This document shows, piece after piece, positions 45,801 to 56,886 of a stretch of 64,000 nt of DNA. Within the stretch, counting starts at the first letter, position 1. Each line of letters opens with the position of its first letter. A program made the position numbers and the translations under genes. Source of the DNA: Capronia americana. Taxonomy: Eukaryota > Ascomycota > Eurotiomycetes > Chaetothyriales > Herpotrichiellaceae. A model generated the notes under the pieces. It searched no databases and was not told the origin of the DNA. It saw nothing but the letters and a program-made list of their open reading frames with translations. The DNA lies in NCBI GenBank assembly GCA_016110215.1, contig JADWQD010000009.1, positions 498,093-562,092 of the forward strand. Direction: 5' to 3'.

Positions 45801-46108
45801 CGCCAGCTGGGATCCCAGAATCAGAGGAGGAGGACGAATCAGAGAGACCTACATTGACACAGAACACCCCGCGCAAGAAGATGAGCGAACCCGTTGTGGT
45901 CACGTCTCAGGCAGAGATGCCCTCGCCTGGGGGGTCTGCTGGCGGTGAACGACGAAAAGGCCATCACAGTCGAACATCGAGTGGTGCTGAGAGTGTGAGC
46001 TACGCGCGTGATGGCGAGGGCGGTTGGGTGTTGGAACGGAGGCGTACGGATGAAGGCAGCGGGACCGAAGTTATCGACCGCGAGTATCTAGCTGGAGCCC
46101 GGATCTGA
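42815..46108 (+). CDS. Large low-complexity fungal protein, function unknown
   Basis: Single exon, 1097 aa from ATG 42815. The frame extends 152 codons further upstream without any ATG, which decides the start. The N-terminus is Arg/Ser/Pro-rich. A block that looks conserved lies at about 208-270, with MNLLNPMNLLARRKSSQNQK then NLSIKTLSVLALPDNF and RGKVVHDFSIPRNRR. It is followed by a proline-rich stretch (PPPPSPPPKSTPSP), a strongly acidic tract (EEEEDAFDFDPDADDDFEE), and several further Asp-rich patches such as DDDDLYFDDGEFEPLELDP. The last third holds Gly/Ser-rich and charged segments. I believe proteins with this LLNPMxLLARR block occur widely in Pezizomycotina, but I cannot name a function. 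The many short motifs in disordered sequence suggest a scaffold or phosphoregulated protein. Confidence 0.88.
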   Translation: MNITNTGAYPPLQRRRRRSEQLSPSSPSYPRRLLDRPYRHSDAFSPTVSTPATDESESPSLNLNLTLTSPLSDRLSPLPLAPPSAKPPAFESKYHQRSSEEDGRPKYRFSDEATRPATGRTTDQNNALASSTAWSPTSGGEYASRPSPLMSYSSQPQTRDRKVLDPPIKLGDNASSPNLRNYSFPTQISDRSARDEPLPVKAQAGKKSRMNLLNPMNLLARRKSSQNQKLDDINLSIKTLSVLALPDNFDPSIRGKVVHDFSIPRNRRLNSQNDIGNVDSPLRSGYAPEPRWTNESPNSSRLPLSGTPNTSHSPMFKEHFSDDRPSLQPERTGYLHNIHAFNIAHEDAVDVPAFARRLPSAVPQSGQGTDHELSRKENKPLPPEKEDIHTAPVGEPSPPPPSPPPKSTPSPKFEVPPPAALPKHMTSNSSRFSFQIGGGSSAQEKLLEEKHKQHEATRKTSQPDAEEEEDAFDFDPDADDDFEERIPGVNADFEDDDDFGNDDIPLGNALVARYGPSETQETPASDVRTTTLQRQSLQGFHFTPQSMTFSPTSTNNASQPTPRDHEGFAIGIADSRAPSQNENLDFQPKDGVVDVEHVSMLGGLGISTADIHGRRTQLTSRPQGGVFDDDDLYFDDGEFEPLELDPTGATFDERLFDDDAGQIRDIPADNARKLEAAKQAAGGDSDVKVVNPWEGQLGRLSLNSAAQNEQSDQTAGPLANGHLKNQASFGQGGSIAGLTETNLAAYHDALAFAANQAAANGRFDRKVSFSQNSDDTSQSPFESSQHGVVSDGSRFSLNYSSAIAEDDGFPFDDDMDDDLMIAEANAEALENDDEGFYGQEFGFYARSRGKGNTELVNGGYFAERGSNGVKRSHSGKANFQEPSLTPITERSEWSTRNSFVSLPIPPGGMPGSAHSMPSPGIAQLRELDSPGYDEDMSFSALMKLRGRTFGGSSSSISSSAAGFAASSPLSIVANNPFSHSDHGGGRMSSSIHGRSSPAGIPESEEEDESERPTLTQNTPRKKMSEPVVVTSQAEMPSPGGSAGGERRKGHHSRTSSGAESVSYARDGEGGWVLERRRTDEGSGTEVIDREYLAGARI

Positions 46109-46722
46109 GGGGGGGCTCCATGTACAGAATATGGCGAATATGGCGACGGCTTGGACATGAGGTCATCTGGAAAAGGACTTGGAGACGACGTTATGATACC
46201 CCTATAGAATCTGAACATGTATCTATACAGGTACGCAGCAGAGCGAATACTGCATCAGCAATGGACAGCAGAGATGCAGAGTCACCTTCCGAGTAGCCGG
46301 TAGTGTAGTTATGAAGCTCGAGTTTGGCACCTGAATGGGCCACATGCGGGCGGGTACCAAGTTGGCGAGCATAAGAGCCAATGGCATGCAAGATGATGTA
46401 TGCCAGATGACAGTCGGCGTTGTTGTCGAGCCTGGCCGACGAGGCGTGACGAGTGAGTGGCAGGAAGCATCTCCGCAAAATGCCTCAGTTCGTCCAGCCC
46501 TTGGCACTTTTTGAAACCTGAGACTGCGCTGCGCAACTTGAACATACGATTGCCGTGTGCCTCAAACTTCCCTCACTTCGCCGTCGACGCCTCAGTGTCG
46601 CTCCCCATTCCCTGTCCACCTCCCACTTCCTCGTCGGTGGTGCGATTCGTTCGTTTGGAGCACAGTCTCCTCTCCCATGGACCGTTCTCTGTACCATTAG
46701 CTCACCTCTTAACCCCAACATT
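46109..46722. other. Spacer and KGD1 promoter
   Basis: No gene seen. The stretch just before the start is pyrimidine-rich. Confidence 0.45.
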
Positions 46723-49700
46723 ATGTATCGTTATACCGCGGGCAAGCTCCCGCTGAGGGCCGCTCAAGCTTCGAGATATTTTCATACTACTCCTACTTCA
46801 CAGGCGCTGTCTGGAGCTCGTCAGAATGCTCTCACGGCTGGGAGGAAACCACTGGCTGTCATGGCCCGCAGCTCGAGCCTGCGCAGAAGCTATGCCATGG
46901 CAGCCGAAGAGTCGAACAAAGGAGTGGTATGCGCTCTCCATACCCCCCAATGTGTGGCAGGGCAGCAGAGCTGACCGTCAAACAGGATCCCAATGACTCG
47001 TTCCTCCAAGGAAACACGGCCAACTACATCGACGAGATGTACATGGCCTGGAAACGAGACCCGTCCTCCGTCCACATCTCATGGCAAGCCTACTTCCACA
47101 ACATGGAGGAGGGCACCATGCCAGTCTCCCGCGCATTCCAACCTCCTCCAGGCCTGATTTCGCAGGCTGAAGGTGCGGCCAGCCTGGCTCCCAGCGCCGT
47201 GACGGGCGAATCAAGTGGCGACGTCACCAACCACTTGAAGGTCCAATTGCTGGTGCGGGCGTACCAGTCGACCGGTCATCACAAAGCGAAGACGGACCCT
47301 CTGGGGATTCGTGGCGAGGCTGAAGCATTTGGCTACCGCAGACCAAAAGAGTTGGAGTTGGACCACTATGGCTTTAGCGACGCGGACCTCGATCATGAAT
47401 TTACCCTTGGACCCGGCATCCTACCCAGATTCGTCACCGAGTCACGCAAGAAGATGAAACTGCGCGATATTATCGCTGCATGTGAGAAAATCTACTGCGG
47501 CTCATACGGTGTGGAATACATCCACATCCCGGATCGAGAGCAATGCGACTGGATCAGAAACAGAATCGAAGTTCCCACCCCATACAAGTATTCGGTCGAT
47601 GAAAAGCGCCGTATCCTCGACAGACTGATCTGGAGTTCCAGTTTCGAGTCTTTCTTGGCCACCAAATACCCCAATGACAAGCGTTTCGGTCTGGAAGGAT
47701 GCGAGACTCTCGTTCCAGGTATGAAGGCCATGATCGACAGAAGTGTCGACTATGGCATCAAAGACATCGTCATTGGCATGCCACACAGAGGAAGACTGAA
47801 CGTGCTCAGCAATGTCGTTCGGAAGCCCAACGAATCCATCTTCAGCGAGTTCTCCGGTACTTCCGAGGCAAGCGACGAAGGCTCGGGCGACGTGAAATAC
47901 CATCTGGGCATGAACTTTGAACGGCCAACACCCTCCGGAAAGCGTGTCCAACTCTCCCTTGTTGCTAATCCTTCTCACTTGGAAGCAGAGGACCCCGTTG
48001 TGCTGGGCAAGACTCGCGCCATCCAACATTACAACAATGACGAAAAGCAACATTTGACAGCCATGGGTGTATTGCTTCACGGTGATGCTGCCTTTGCTGC
48101 GCAGGGCGTCGTCTACGAGACTCTTGGCTTCCACGCTCTTCCCGCCTACTCGACCGGCGGCACTATCCACATCATTGTGAACAACCAGATCGGGTTCACT
48201 ACCGATCCCAGATTTGCTCGATCGACACCGTATTGCTCCGACATTGCCAAGGCCATTGACGCTCCTGTATTCCACGTCAATGGTGATGATGTTGAAGCCG
48301 TGAACTTCGTCTGCCAGATGGCGGCCGACTGGAGAGCCGACTTCAAGAAAGACTGTGTCATCGATATCGTCTGCTACCGCAAGCAGGGCCACAATGAGAC
48401 AGATCAGCCGTCTTTCACTCAGCCACTCATGTACAAGCGGATCGAGTCGATAAAGCCGCAAATTGACAAGTATGTCGACAAGCTGCTGGAAGAAAACACC
48501 TTCACCAAAGACGACATTGACGAGCACAAGAAATGGGTGTGGGGAATGCTCAATGACAGTTTCGACCGAAGCAAAGACTATCAACCCACAGGAAAGGAGT
48601 GGCTCACTTCGGCCTGGAACGGCTTCAAGTCCCCCCGAGAGCTCGCTACCGAAGTTCTTCCTCATCCCCCGACTGGTGTCCCTTCGGAGATGCTGAAGGA
48701 AATTGGCAAGAAGATCGGTGAGGCTCCCGAAGGCTTCACCGTGCATCGCAACCTCAAGCGTATTCTTGCTGGCCGCCAGAAGGCGGTCCAAGACGGCAAA
48801 GGTATTGACTGGGCGACGGCCGAAGCTCTTGCTTTCGGTACACTTTGCCTCGAGGGCCACCATGTGCGTGTTTCCGGCCAAGACGTCGAACGTGGCACCT
48901 TTTCTCAACGACATGCCGTCCTGCATGATCAGGAGACTGAAGGCACCTGGACGCCACTCAGCAACCTATCCAAGGAGCAAGGCGCGTTCACCATCTCCAA
49001 TTCGTCCTTGAGTGAATTCGGTGTTCTCGGCTTCGAATACGGTTACTCGCTCTCGTCGCCCAATGCGCTCGTCATGTGGGAGGCGCAATTTGGGGACTTT
49101 GCCAACAATGCCCAATGTATCATCGATCAGTTCATTGCTTCGGGAGAAGTCAAGTGGTTGCAGAGATCTGGCTTGGTTTGCTCTTTGCCTCACGGTTACG
49201 ATGGGCAGGGACCCGAGGTAAACTTTCCACAATGTCTATGGCCTGATCGGAGACACCCAGACTAACTATTCTTACAGCATAGCAGTGGCCGCATGGAACG
49301 ATACTTGCAACTTTGCAACGAAGAGCCGCGGGTATTCCCATCTCAGGACAAGCTTGACCGACAGCATCAAGACTGCAACATGCAAGTCGCATATATGACA
49401 ACGCCCTCCAACTATTTCCATATTCTCCGACGACAGATGAACAGACAATTCAGAAAACGTAAGTAAAACGGCCCGAAGGACATATTCACCTCTCTGACCC
49501 TGCTATAGCATTGATTGTGTTCTTCTCCAAATCACTTCTCCGACATCCTCTCGCACGCTCTAATCTGGAGGACTTTGAGGGCGAATCTCACTTCCAATGG
49601 ATTATTCCGGACCCAGAACACGGCAAGGCCATTGCTGAGCCGGATGACATCGATCGGGTCGTGATCTGCACGGGTCAAGTCTATGCCGCTTTGCACAAGC

Positions 49701-50047
49701 ACCGTGGCGACAAGGGCATCAAGAACACGGCCATCACGCGTATCGAGCAGCTCAATCCCTTCCCGTGGGCCCAGCTCAAGGAGAACCTCGACACGTACAA
49801 GAACGCCAAGACGATCGTCTGGTGTCAAGAAGAACCTCTCAATGCTGGAGCATGGAGTTTCGTCCAGCCACGTATCGAGACGTTGTTGAATGAGACTGAG
49901 CACCATAACCGACGGCACGTCATGTATGCCGGGAGAGATCCTAGTGCCTCGGTGGCGACGGGTACAAAGGCCAACCACGTCAAGGAGGAGCAAGCATTAC
50001 TTGAGGAGGCGTTCAAGGTTACGCAGGATAAGTTGAAGGGCGAATGA
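46723..50047 (+). CDS. kgd1: 2-oxoglutarate dehydrogenase E1 component, mitochondrial
   Basis: Four exons, 46723-46926, 46986-49217, 49278-49458 and 49509-50047, predict 1051 aa. All joins are canonical GT-AG and in frame. This is the ThDP-dependent E1 subunit of the 2-oxoglutarate dehydrogenase complex in the TCA cycle. The N-terminus (MYRYTAGKLPLRAAQASRYF) is Arg-rich and acid-poor, a mitochondrial presequence. It is followed by the E1-typical FLQGNTANYIDEMYMAWKRD. Other marks are VIGMPHRGRLNVLSN, the ThDP/Mg site around VNGDDVEAVNFVCQMA with HNETDQPSFTQP, and GPEHSSGRMERYLQL across an exon junction. Length matches fungal and human E1o. Presumably partnered by E2/E3 genes elsewhere in the genome. 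Confidence 0.97.
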
Positions 50048-51207
50048 CTAGCCGACGGTGTGACGGGGGCCACGGTGCTTGGTTGAAACATAACTGATAA
50101 GAATTGCATGTACAAGAGGTGGTGACAGTGTCGCCGACGAGCATCCGTGACAAGCACAAGTATATGGTGGTAGCTATCATCTGCCCATGTAACACGCGAC
50201 CATCGATGCTATCACTGTTGTAAGAGAAATAATTGTGCCTCGAGGACTGTCATTTCGTCGCAGGGGCGTGGAAGAATAGAATGATGTGATTTGCGGTATG
50301 AACATGACGACGCTGAGGAGTTGAGCGGTGACATGAATACCAAGGCAAGAATAAGAAAGAGGTGGGTGAGGCCAAGCTGACACTTGTGTAGATACGGTAC
50401 TATAATAGATGTCTATAGTAGATCTAGCACTGTGATACCTAGCATACCAGGACGGAATATGCTGATGAGTCAAACATACAGAATGTGATGTCGAAGTCTC
50501 GGTTGGGAAAGGTAGTGTATGAATAGACAGCATCGAACGTGTCGATCGGTCTGCCTGCCTGTACTCCGTAAGTATGGGTGTACGATGGTAGACGGTTATT
50601 TTGATTGTGTAGAGTGTGGTTTCAACCTTTCAACGCTTGTCTCATGCATGTTTGACAATGACAGTATCATATACAATATATATTCAACGAATACCGTCCT
50701 CGATAGGTTACCACGTTACTTACTTCGTGCCCGGACGGGCTTTCCAGTACCGAGCGGACAGATACTGTAACATCCACCGCTCCATGTCATGCATTAGGTA
50801 GGTAGGTAGGTAATAGCTACTGTAGCTCGCTAACTCCGGGTATATCATACGGTACAAAGTAAAGTGTACAGGGTGTCGCATCGCATTGCATCGCATTGCA
50901 GGTCATGTATTATACCCTAGAGGTATGCTAACATTTCTTGATCATCAAGTCATAAATACCGAGTAAATACACTGACTACCGTAGGACATTCATTGTACAT
51001 CCAGTAGTGTATGCATAGTCATCCAGTAGCACATGTATAGTACATGGTACATGGTATACAGGACAATGTTTATGGCTCTCCGGCGTTCTCTCGCTAGATG
51101 GGAGTGTGTGAGAGAGAGAGAGAGAGAGGGAAAGAGTGCGAGTGTGAGTCTGCGTGAGAATCTGGCCTCTGTTATGCTCGCACATGTCTTCTATCTCTGC
51201 CCGGATT
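50048..51207. other. Intergenic, simple-sequence rich
   Basis: No gene seen. Microsatellite-like tracts include (GGTA)n at about 50795-50812, a GCATC/GCATT repeat at about 50877-50900, and (GA)n at about 51110-51128. Confidence 0.5.
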
Positions 51208-52316
51208 TTAAGCCATAAACTCCCTAACGGCCCTCCTCTCACTACTCCTCCTGGCCTTCGCCGCGCCCGTCAACGCCTTGGCCGCGTTATCGTTGGGCGT
51301 GCCGTCGCCGAACCCGCACCCGCCGTCGCGCGTCTGCGCGATAATGGCCCCCGCGCACTTGCCTGTGTTGAACCCGCAGCAGCCGGACGCGCAGTCGGCG
51401 TCGCTGAAACACTGGCCCGTGATGAATTGGCTGCCGTTGGCTTTGCCGACGTTGGCGGAGCCGGGGATTGAGGTGTCGATTGTGCCGCTGGTGCCACTGG
51501 AACTGGAGCTGGAGCTGGAGCTGGAGCCCGTGTCGGTGCCTGTGCTTGTGCCAGATGATGATGACGATGATGCTGGCGAGGTGGATTGTCCGCCGCGTAG
51601 AAGTTGCGCCGCGTTGTCGTTGGGCTGGGCGTCGCCGAAGCCGCAGCCACCGTCGCGTTCTTGGGCCACGATGGCGCCGGCGCATTTGCCGGAGTTGAAG
51701 CCCTAGAGCGGAGACTTGGTTAGCTTGGGTTTTGATTGTGGTTTTGGCATGTTATGATATAATGTGGTGGGTATCAATGGCAATATAAGATAACAGGATT
51801 GGGATACGATGACGACGACGACGACGACGACTTCTCGAACGAGAGGCCGAAAGTCTCGCTGGATCTCATGCATGCATAGATAGAGGGTTGGAAACTCACA
51901 CAACATCCACTCGCGCAGTCCGCATCACTGGTGCATGCGCCCGTGATGAACTGCGTGCCTGTGCCGACGTTGCCGCTGCCACCGGCCGGCGCTGCAGCTG
52001 CGGTATTCATGGCCGGAGGAGCTGCTGCGGCTGTCGCTGGAGATGTCGCTCCGGCCATGGCGGCCGATTGGGACGCGAAGAATGCCTGGGCTGCGATGTC
52101 GTTGGGTTGGGCGTCGCCGTGGCCGCAGCCCCCGTCACGGGTCTGGGCGATGACGGGGCCGGCACACAGGCCCGAGTTGAATCCGCAACACGAGGACGCG
52201 CAGTCGGCGTCGGAGGCGCAGGGGCCCGTTATGAATTGCGTGCCGGCGGAGAGGGTGTGGTGGGTGAGGGAGAGGAGGAGGAGAAGGGCTTGGGGGATAT
52301 TGAGAGTGGTATACAT
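51208..52316 (-). CDS. Secreted cysteine-rich protein with three BAS2-like modules
   Basis: Two exons, 52316-51900 and 51702-51208, with a 197-nt GTGAGT...CTCTAG intron, give 303 aa. A signal peptide occupies about residues 1-24 (LLLLLSLTHHTLSAG). Three copies of a cysteine module follow, at about 26-75, 121-173 and 230-283. Each runs QFITG-x-C-x-SDADCAS-x-CCGFN-x-G-x-CAG, then IAQ-x-RDGGCG-x-GD and PND-x-AA, with six cysteines. They are separated by Ala/Pro-rich and Ser/Thr/Gly-rich linkers. The single-module relative I recall is the biotrophy-associated secreted protein 2 (BAS2) type of plant-associated fungi; that identification is from memory and moderate in confidence. The intron splits module 2 between CC and GFN. 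A role at the cell surface or in host interaction is inferred. Confidence 0.88.
51806..51831. repeat. (GAC)n/(GTC)n tract inside the intron
   Basis: About eight GAC triplets on the + strand inside the unusually long intron of the cysteine-rich protein gene. Confidence 0.8.
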
Positions 52317-54077
52317 TGTGTCGGGGGACGGCCGGCGGTCGACAGATTTGAACGATTGATTGATTGAGTGAGTGAGAGGACCCTGTTGTCGCGCAGCGAT
52401 CACAGCAAACACCGCACAGCGATGTGGAGTCGAGAGGAAGTAAAGTAACTTTTATCGCACAGCGAGGACGGACGCGGCTGAAGGAGAGACTGGGCAACTG
52501 ACTGTGCTTGGAATAGGAATTGGACTTCAGATGAGATACCAGAATGAAGATTCCAACTTACAGCGAAAGGCAGCGCGGTCTTCGTATTTGAAGGAATCAT
52601 CTTCACGCCGTGCTTCGACGGGCCTCCTTTTCCCACATCCATTTCCATTACCAAATCCCTCGAACAGGATGGACGCCGTTGTAGGATCGCCGCGATGGAA
52701 TGAAGGCTGGGATCCCAATTGACTCACCTCCATCTGAACTGGGACTGCTGCGTCGATCCAATAGAGCTGCGAGTCGACAAAGGACAAGCCGCACCTCAAA
52801 CGGCGCACCGCGAGGCTGAGACGAGAAAAGCCGAGACAGCCTCGTCGCCGTGTCGCAGGTTGGCGCAGGCCATGCGGGGGGAGGCCTGCACGCCACGCGA
52901 TTGGCCGCCGCCGCCGCCCCTGGTGAAGCTTTTGAAGCACCCATCGTGGCAGGCAGCCTAGTGTCGCGTTTGAGATTGTCGTTTCGGTGGCGACGTGCGA
53001 TGCGTGCTTCTCCTTGTTCTTGAAGTCTGTACGTGCCCTGCTGTGCTGCCTCCTGAGTCCTGAGCCCCGAGGCTTCCAGAAGCTGGACCCCGTGGCGGCC
53101 GTGATGGCCAGACGGTGGCTTTGCGCAGGCGCGTCATAAAACAACTGCGACCACCGCAACACGTCAACTGACTACGCACTCGAACACCTCCTGCTCTCTC
53201 GCCAATCGCAATGTTTACGCCTCCTGTTTTGACAGCCGATTTCAAGCGAGCGAGCATGCTTCTTAGCATGATCTGGCGTGACGTGACCTCTGAGCCTCTT
53301 CCACACACGTCCGGCTTTACACGTCGCGTCGCATCGCAGGACGGCAGTGTGCAGATGACTCGCAGGCAATAGGTCCCATTTCAAGATTCCATCTCAGCCC
53401 ATTTTCGGGAATCGGCATTCGTGTCCCGGACTTTCCCCTTCACATCCTGGCGACGTCCTGTACTTCAGATTCTTCATCCGAACACGGCCTTAGCCACACG
53501 TTTTCGAGCTTCAAGCTACAGTCACTTGCGGCCAGCAGTGGTCGATCACGGTCGGATGAAGCCTCGTTTGCTGACATTGCCCAGGCCTTCCTCGGAGAGA
53601 GACCCCAAATGTAATCCCTCATCTTCTCTGTCGTTCGAGATCCGACGCCCTCTCCTTGCAGCCACAAAGGCTCGCGAATATGACCCCAGAACACTTATGC
53701 TCGAGGGCTGCAGGAAGTTGATTCTATGATGGCAATAAGCTGAAGGGATTCAATGTACAATGGAACATTAGGCCGTTTCTACAGCGTCGTGCTGCATTGC
53801 CACTGGAGTTTTTCCGACCAATACATCTACCCTATGGACCGATGAGCGAAGTTGGAGTTTCTGTTGCACGTCGCGTGGCTCCTAGATCCTACCAGGGTAA
53901 GTACCGCCACGGACGACGGCCATACTGCCCGAATTAGTTTATTCGGTGATGCCTGCTCCCTCTTCGACGTGTCACGACGGATGCAGGTGCCTCGCTGGCC
54001 AGGTCCGAGCATTGCATTATTACCTCGAATATCTCCAAGACAGCATCCGCAGCTCCAGCCAGCGGTCGGCCCACTCA
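52317..54077. other. Gene-poor spacer
   Basis: No supported gene. Several short overlapping frames lack conserved character. The spacer marks the left border of the oxidative mini-cluster. Confidence 0.4.
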
Positions 54078-54272
54078 ATGTCGCCCTCGGAAGTGAAGGT
54101 TGGTATCACTGGCTCCGGCATGGGAAGCTTGACCGCGTCAGTCGCTTGTGCAAGGACAGGAGCCAAGGTGACCATCCCAGAAGCAGCTCCAGACATCCAG
54201 GTGACATTGCAATGCTCACGAGCCAGTCGCAATAATCCACACGGGATTGATCAGCTGCTTCCTCATATGTAG
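54078..54272 (+). pseudogene. N-terminal relic of an FAD-dependent monooxygenase
   Basis: From ATG 54078 the frame reads MSPSEVKVGITGSGMGSLTA and continues through ACARTGAKVTIPEAAPDIQ. This matches the FAD-binding Rossmann start (GxGxxG, then the E at the end of strand 2) of salicylate-hydroxylase-type monooxygenases. After about 40 residues the similarity fades into a disordered copy of the expected AGIQ...PNASR block and a stop at 54272. No continuation with this fold is seen downstream. It is best read as a truncated, decayed gene at the edge of the cluster. Confidence 0.6.
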
Positions 54273-54690
54273 CGTACTGAGGGCTTGTAGACTATGAGGC
54301 CACGGGTCGTAGGAGGCGGCCTATGTGTGCTCCCTACTGGCCTGATCAGACACCATACCACAACCATATCTCGCATGACGAACTTCATTCCCTGCAACAA
54401 GACAACATCAATGAAAATAACAACAATAAGACTCACATGAAGAACTACCTCCGGACATGTGCACATTTTGATAACAGGGCAGTCTCTTGTCGATGAAGCC
54501 CTCGTCAAAGAACGCGGAGTTGTCCGAACCAAACCAGCCAGCCATCCAGCCAGTCACCCTGTCCCATACTGTACCATATAGGAAAGACTCTGCCATCCAC
54601 TCAAGCCGCAGTAGATGCTCATAGATGGCACCTCTGTCTGTCTTCTGCTGCCTGCCTAGCTGACCTTCCACGCCCGCCCCGCGTGCCTCG
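54273..54690. other. Short spacer before the 2OG oxygenase
   Basis: No gene seen. The remainder of the neighbouring monooxygenase relic is not recognisable here. Confidence 0.4.
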
Positions 54691-56019
54691 ATGGCCGACA
54701 TCATCCGCCTCAACGCTCATGGCCGTACAGAAGTGAGAACGGGGCTCGGCTGGCGCGAGGTCGTCTCCCCTAGCCGCGGCGAGGCAATCACCGCGCACCT
54801 CCCCGTCATCGACATCACCGATATAACGCACGCGGACCAGAACCGGCGAAGGAGCGTGGCGAAGGCGATTTGCAACGCCGCTTCGAATGTCGGGTTCTTC
54901 TATGTCCGCGGCCATGGCGTGCCCGACGAGGCTGTCAGGTCCATTTTTGCGCAGAGTCGGCGCTTTTTCCACGACCTGAGCCTCGAGGAGAAGATGGAGT
55001 ATGATACGGAGAAGCATGCACATTATTATGGGTATTATCCGATCAAGCTGGACGACGACATCCCTGCTGGCGCAAGTAAGTGTCACTTGATCAACCTTGG
55101 AGGAAAACGTTCTTTCAGGGAAACGGTGCAACTGCTGTCGTGGTCGTAGTGGTTGTTGCTTCCTTGGTAACCTTTTGCGTGTGTCCAGAGCTGAATGAAG
55201 GGATCAATTACGGGTATGAAGCGTGTTGCGATCCCGAGGCTGCTGCCGACAGGACCAGCAACGGCGACAACTGGTGGCCGTCGGAGGAGCGCCTCCCGGG
55301 CTATGAGCGCCAGGTCAAGGAGTACATGACGCATATGCTCACACTGAGCCGGGCCCTTCTCCGCATGTTTGCACTGGGTCTTGACCTGGAGGAGCATGCG
55401 TTCGACCACTTGGCCACGAAGCCGTACTCGATCTTGAAAATGGCGCACTATCCTGGCAAGGGCAGGGGCCAACTCTCTGGCACGGACGAACCGTCGTCCA
55501 TCCGTCCGCATACGGACTACGAGCTGTTGACGATCTTGTTGCAGGATGAGATCCCTTCCCTGGAAGTGTTGTCCAACACGGGCCATTGGATCCAGGCCGC
55601 GCCTATACCGGGGACGTTTGTCGTCAATATCGGAGATTCGCTGTCCATGCTCACTAACGGGCTGTTCGTGTCGACGATGCATAGGGTGCTCAATGTCTCG
55701 GAGAAGGGTCGATATTCCGTGCCTTTTTTCCTCGGAGGTTAGTACAGTGTCTTCCTTAAGCCCTCACCCCTGTCCCTGGCCTTCACGCTCATCCTGATCC
55801 TCGTTCTGCTGGATAATTACTCGTGTTACAGCGTCGTATTGACTCTTTGCAGCAAATCAGGATGCCGAGTTAAAGGCTGTAGCCAACTTCGTGAGTGCTG
55901 AGAATCCTGCAAAGTTCCAGCCCATGATGTCCGGGGAATACATTCGTCGGTCCTTGCAGGCGGTTTACTCCAAGCCGAACGTCGAAATCATCAGGGACAC
56001 GATTGAAGTGCGTGGATAG
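54691..56019 (+). CDS. 2-oxoglutarate/Fe(II)-dependent oxygenase, isopenicillin-N-synthase-like
   Basis: Three exons, 54691-55075, 55189-55737 and 55853-56019, predict 366 aa. Introns are GTAAGT...TCCAG (113 nt) and GTTAGT...TGCAG (115 nt). The N-terminal DIOX_N region shows LPVIDIT and NVGFFYVRGHGV. The double-stranded beta-helix core carries the iron triad His236-x-Asp238 (RPHTDYELLT) and His293 (STMHRVLN), plus the 2OG-binding Arg303-x-Ser305 (RYSVPFF). Family members hydroxylate, desaturate or cyclise small molecules in the cytosol. It lies next to a Baeyer-Villiger enzyme and a regulator, so a shared catabolic or secondary-metabolic substrate is likely. No backbone synthase is present in the window. 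Confidence 0.93.
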
Positions 56020-56886
56020 TATAGTGTCAGGATGCGTATCAGTTCCCTTTTAATGAGGCACATACCTGGGAGAGGGAGGTCAAGGCGCTCTGGCAGTAGC
56101 GTCGACTCTCCGCATGCTGGAAGCACTGTAGCGCACAATGACTCATACAGGGCATCCGGCTGTGTGTCAAGAGCTGTAACCTGCAAAACTGCACTCTTCG
56201 ACTATTTCCATCGGGCTGGCGGAGCGGAACCGAGACCGAAATCAAAAGCAGGTGAACTGCAGTTGATATTGTCGTCCGAGTCGTCCTCGTTCATCTGGTC
56301 TGCAGTAGCTAGTGCCATTCAGCTGAGAACAGCCCACCGTAGTCTGCCAATCCGCGTCCAATCTTGTCAGAAGCTTCGTCTGTCTCTTCCGATTCGCTCA
56401 GAACACAATTCCACCGTGAGATCCACGACAAGCTGCTGAAGAGGACATGAATCCTCCATGCTGACGGTCGCCGCATTACTGATTCAGGTTGCGATGACGG
56501 ATCACCGCTCCCGCCGCGGGGACCCTGCCAGCCTACCGCGTCCCATCAGGCCTGCCAGATCTGCGGCGAACGTCCAAAGAGGGGCTCCTTGACCTTGTAT
56601 GCCAGGTTTCATTGGGAAGACGATCAATTGAGCTCGGCAGAGGATCCAAATCACATCCGCTAACTACTCTGAGATGCTCCGTGTCGTCCATCATGTCGGT
56701 ATGCTCGGGTTTAGGCCACCCAAGACTTGAGTGAGACATCGATGCAGTTGACATGCCAATCTTTGCGTAACTCACTATCCTCCTGTGAGACTTGCATGAA
56801 GCGACACTTTAGAGTACCTTCTACCACTAAATCGTTTGTTAACGTCTCTGTTATTCTAGCATTTTAGAATATCTCGAACAACCACC
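56020..56886. other. Spacer before the Baeyer-Villiger monooxygenase
   Basis: No gene seen. It should contain the promoter of the downstream monooxygenase. Confidence 0.4.

Noticed and set aside
47502..48926. 474-aa open frame antisense to the 2-oxoglutarate dehydrogenase E1
   Set aside because: It mirrors a highly conserved coding exon; codon bias on the sense strand leaves antisense frames open. No protein-like motif or independent start context.
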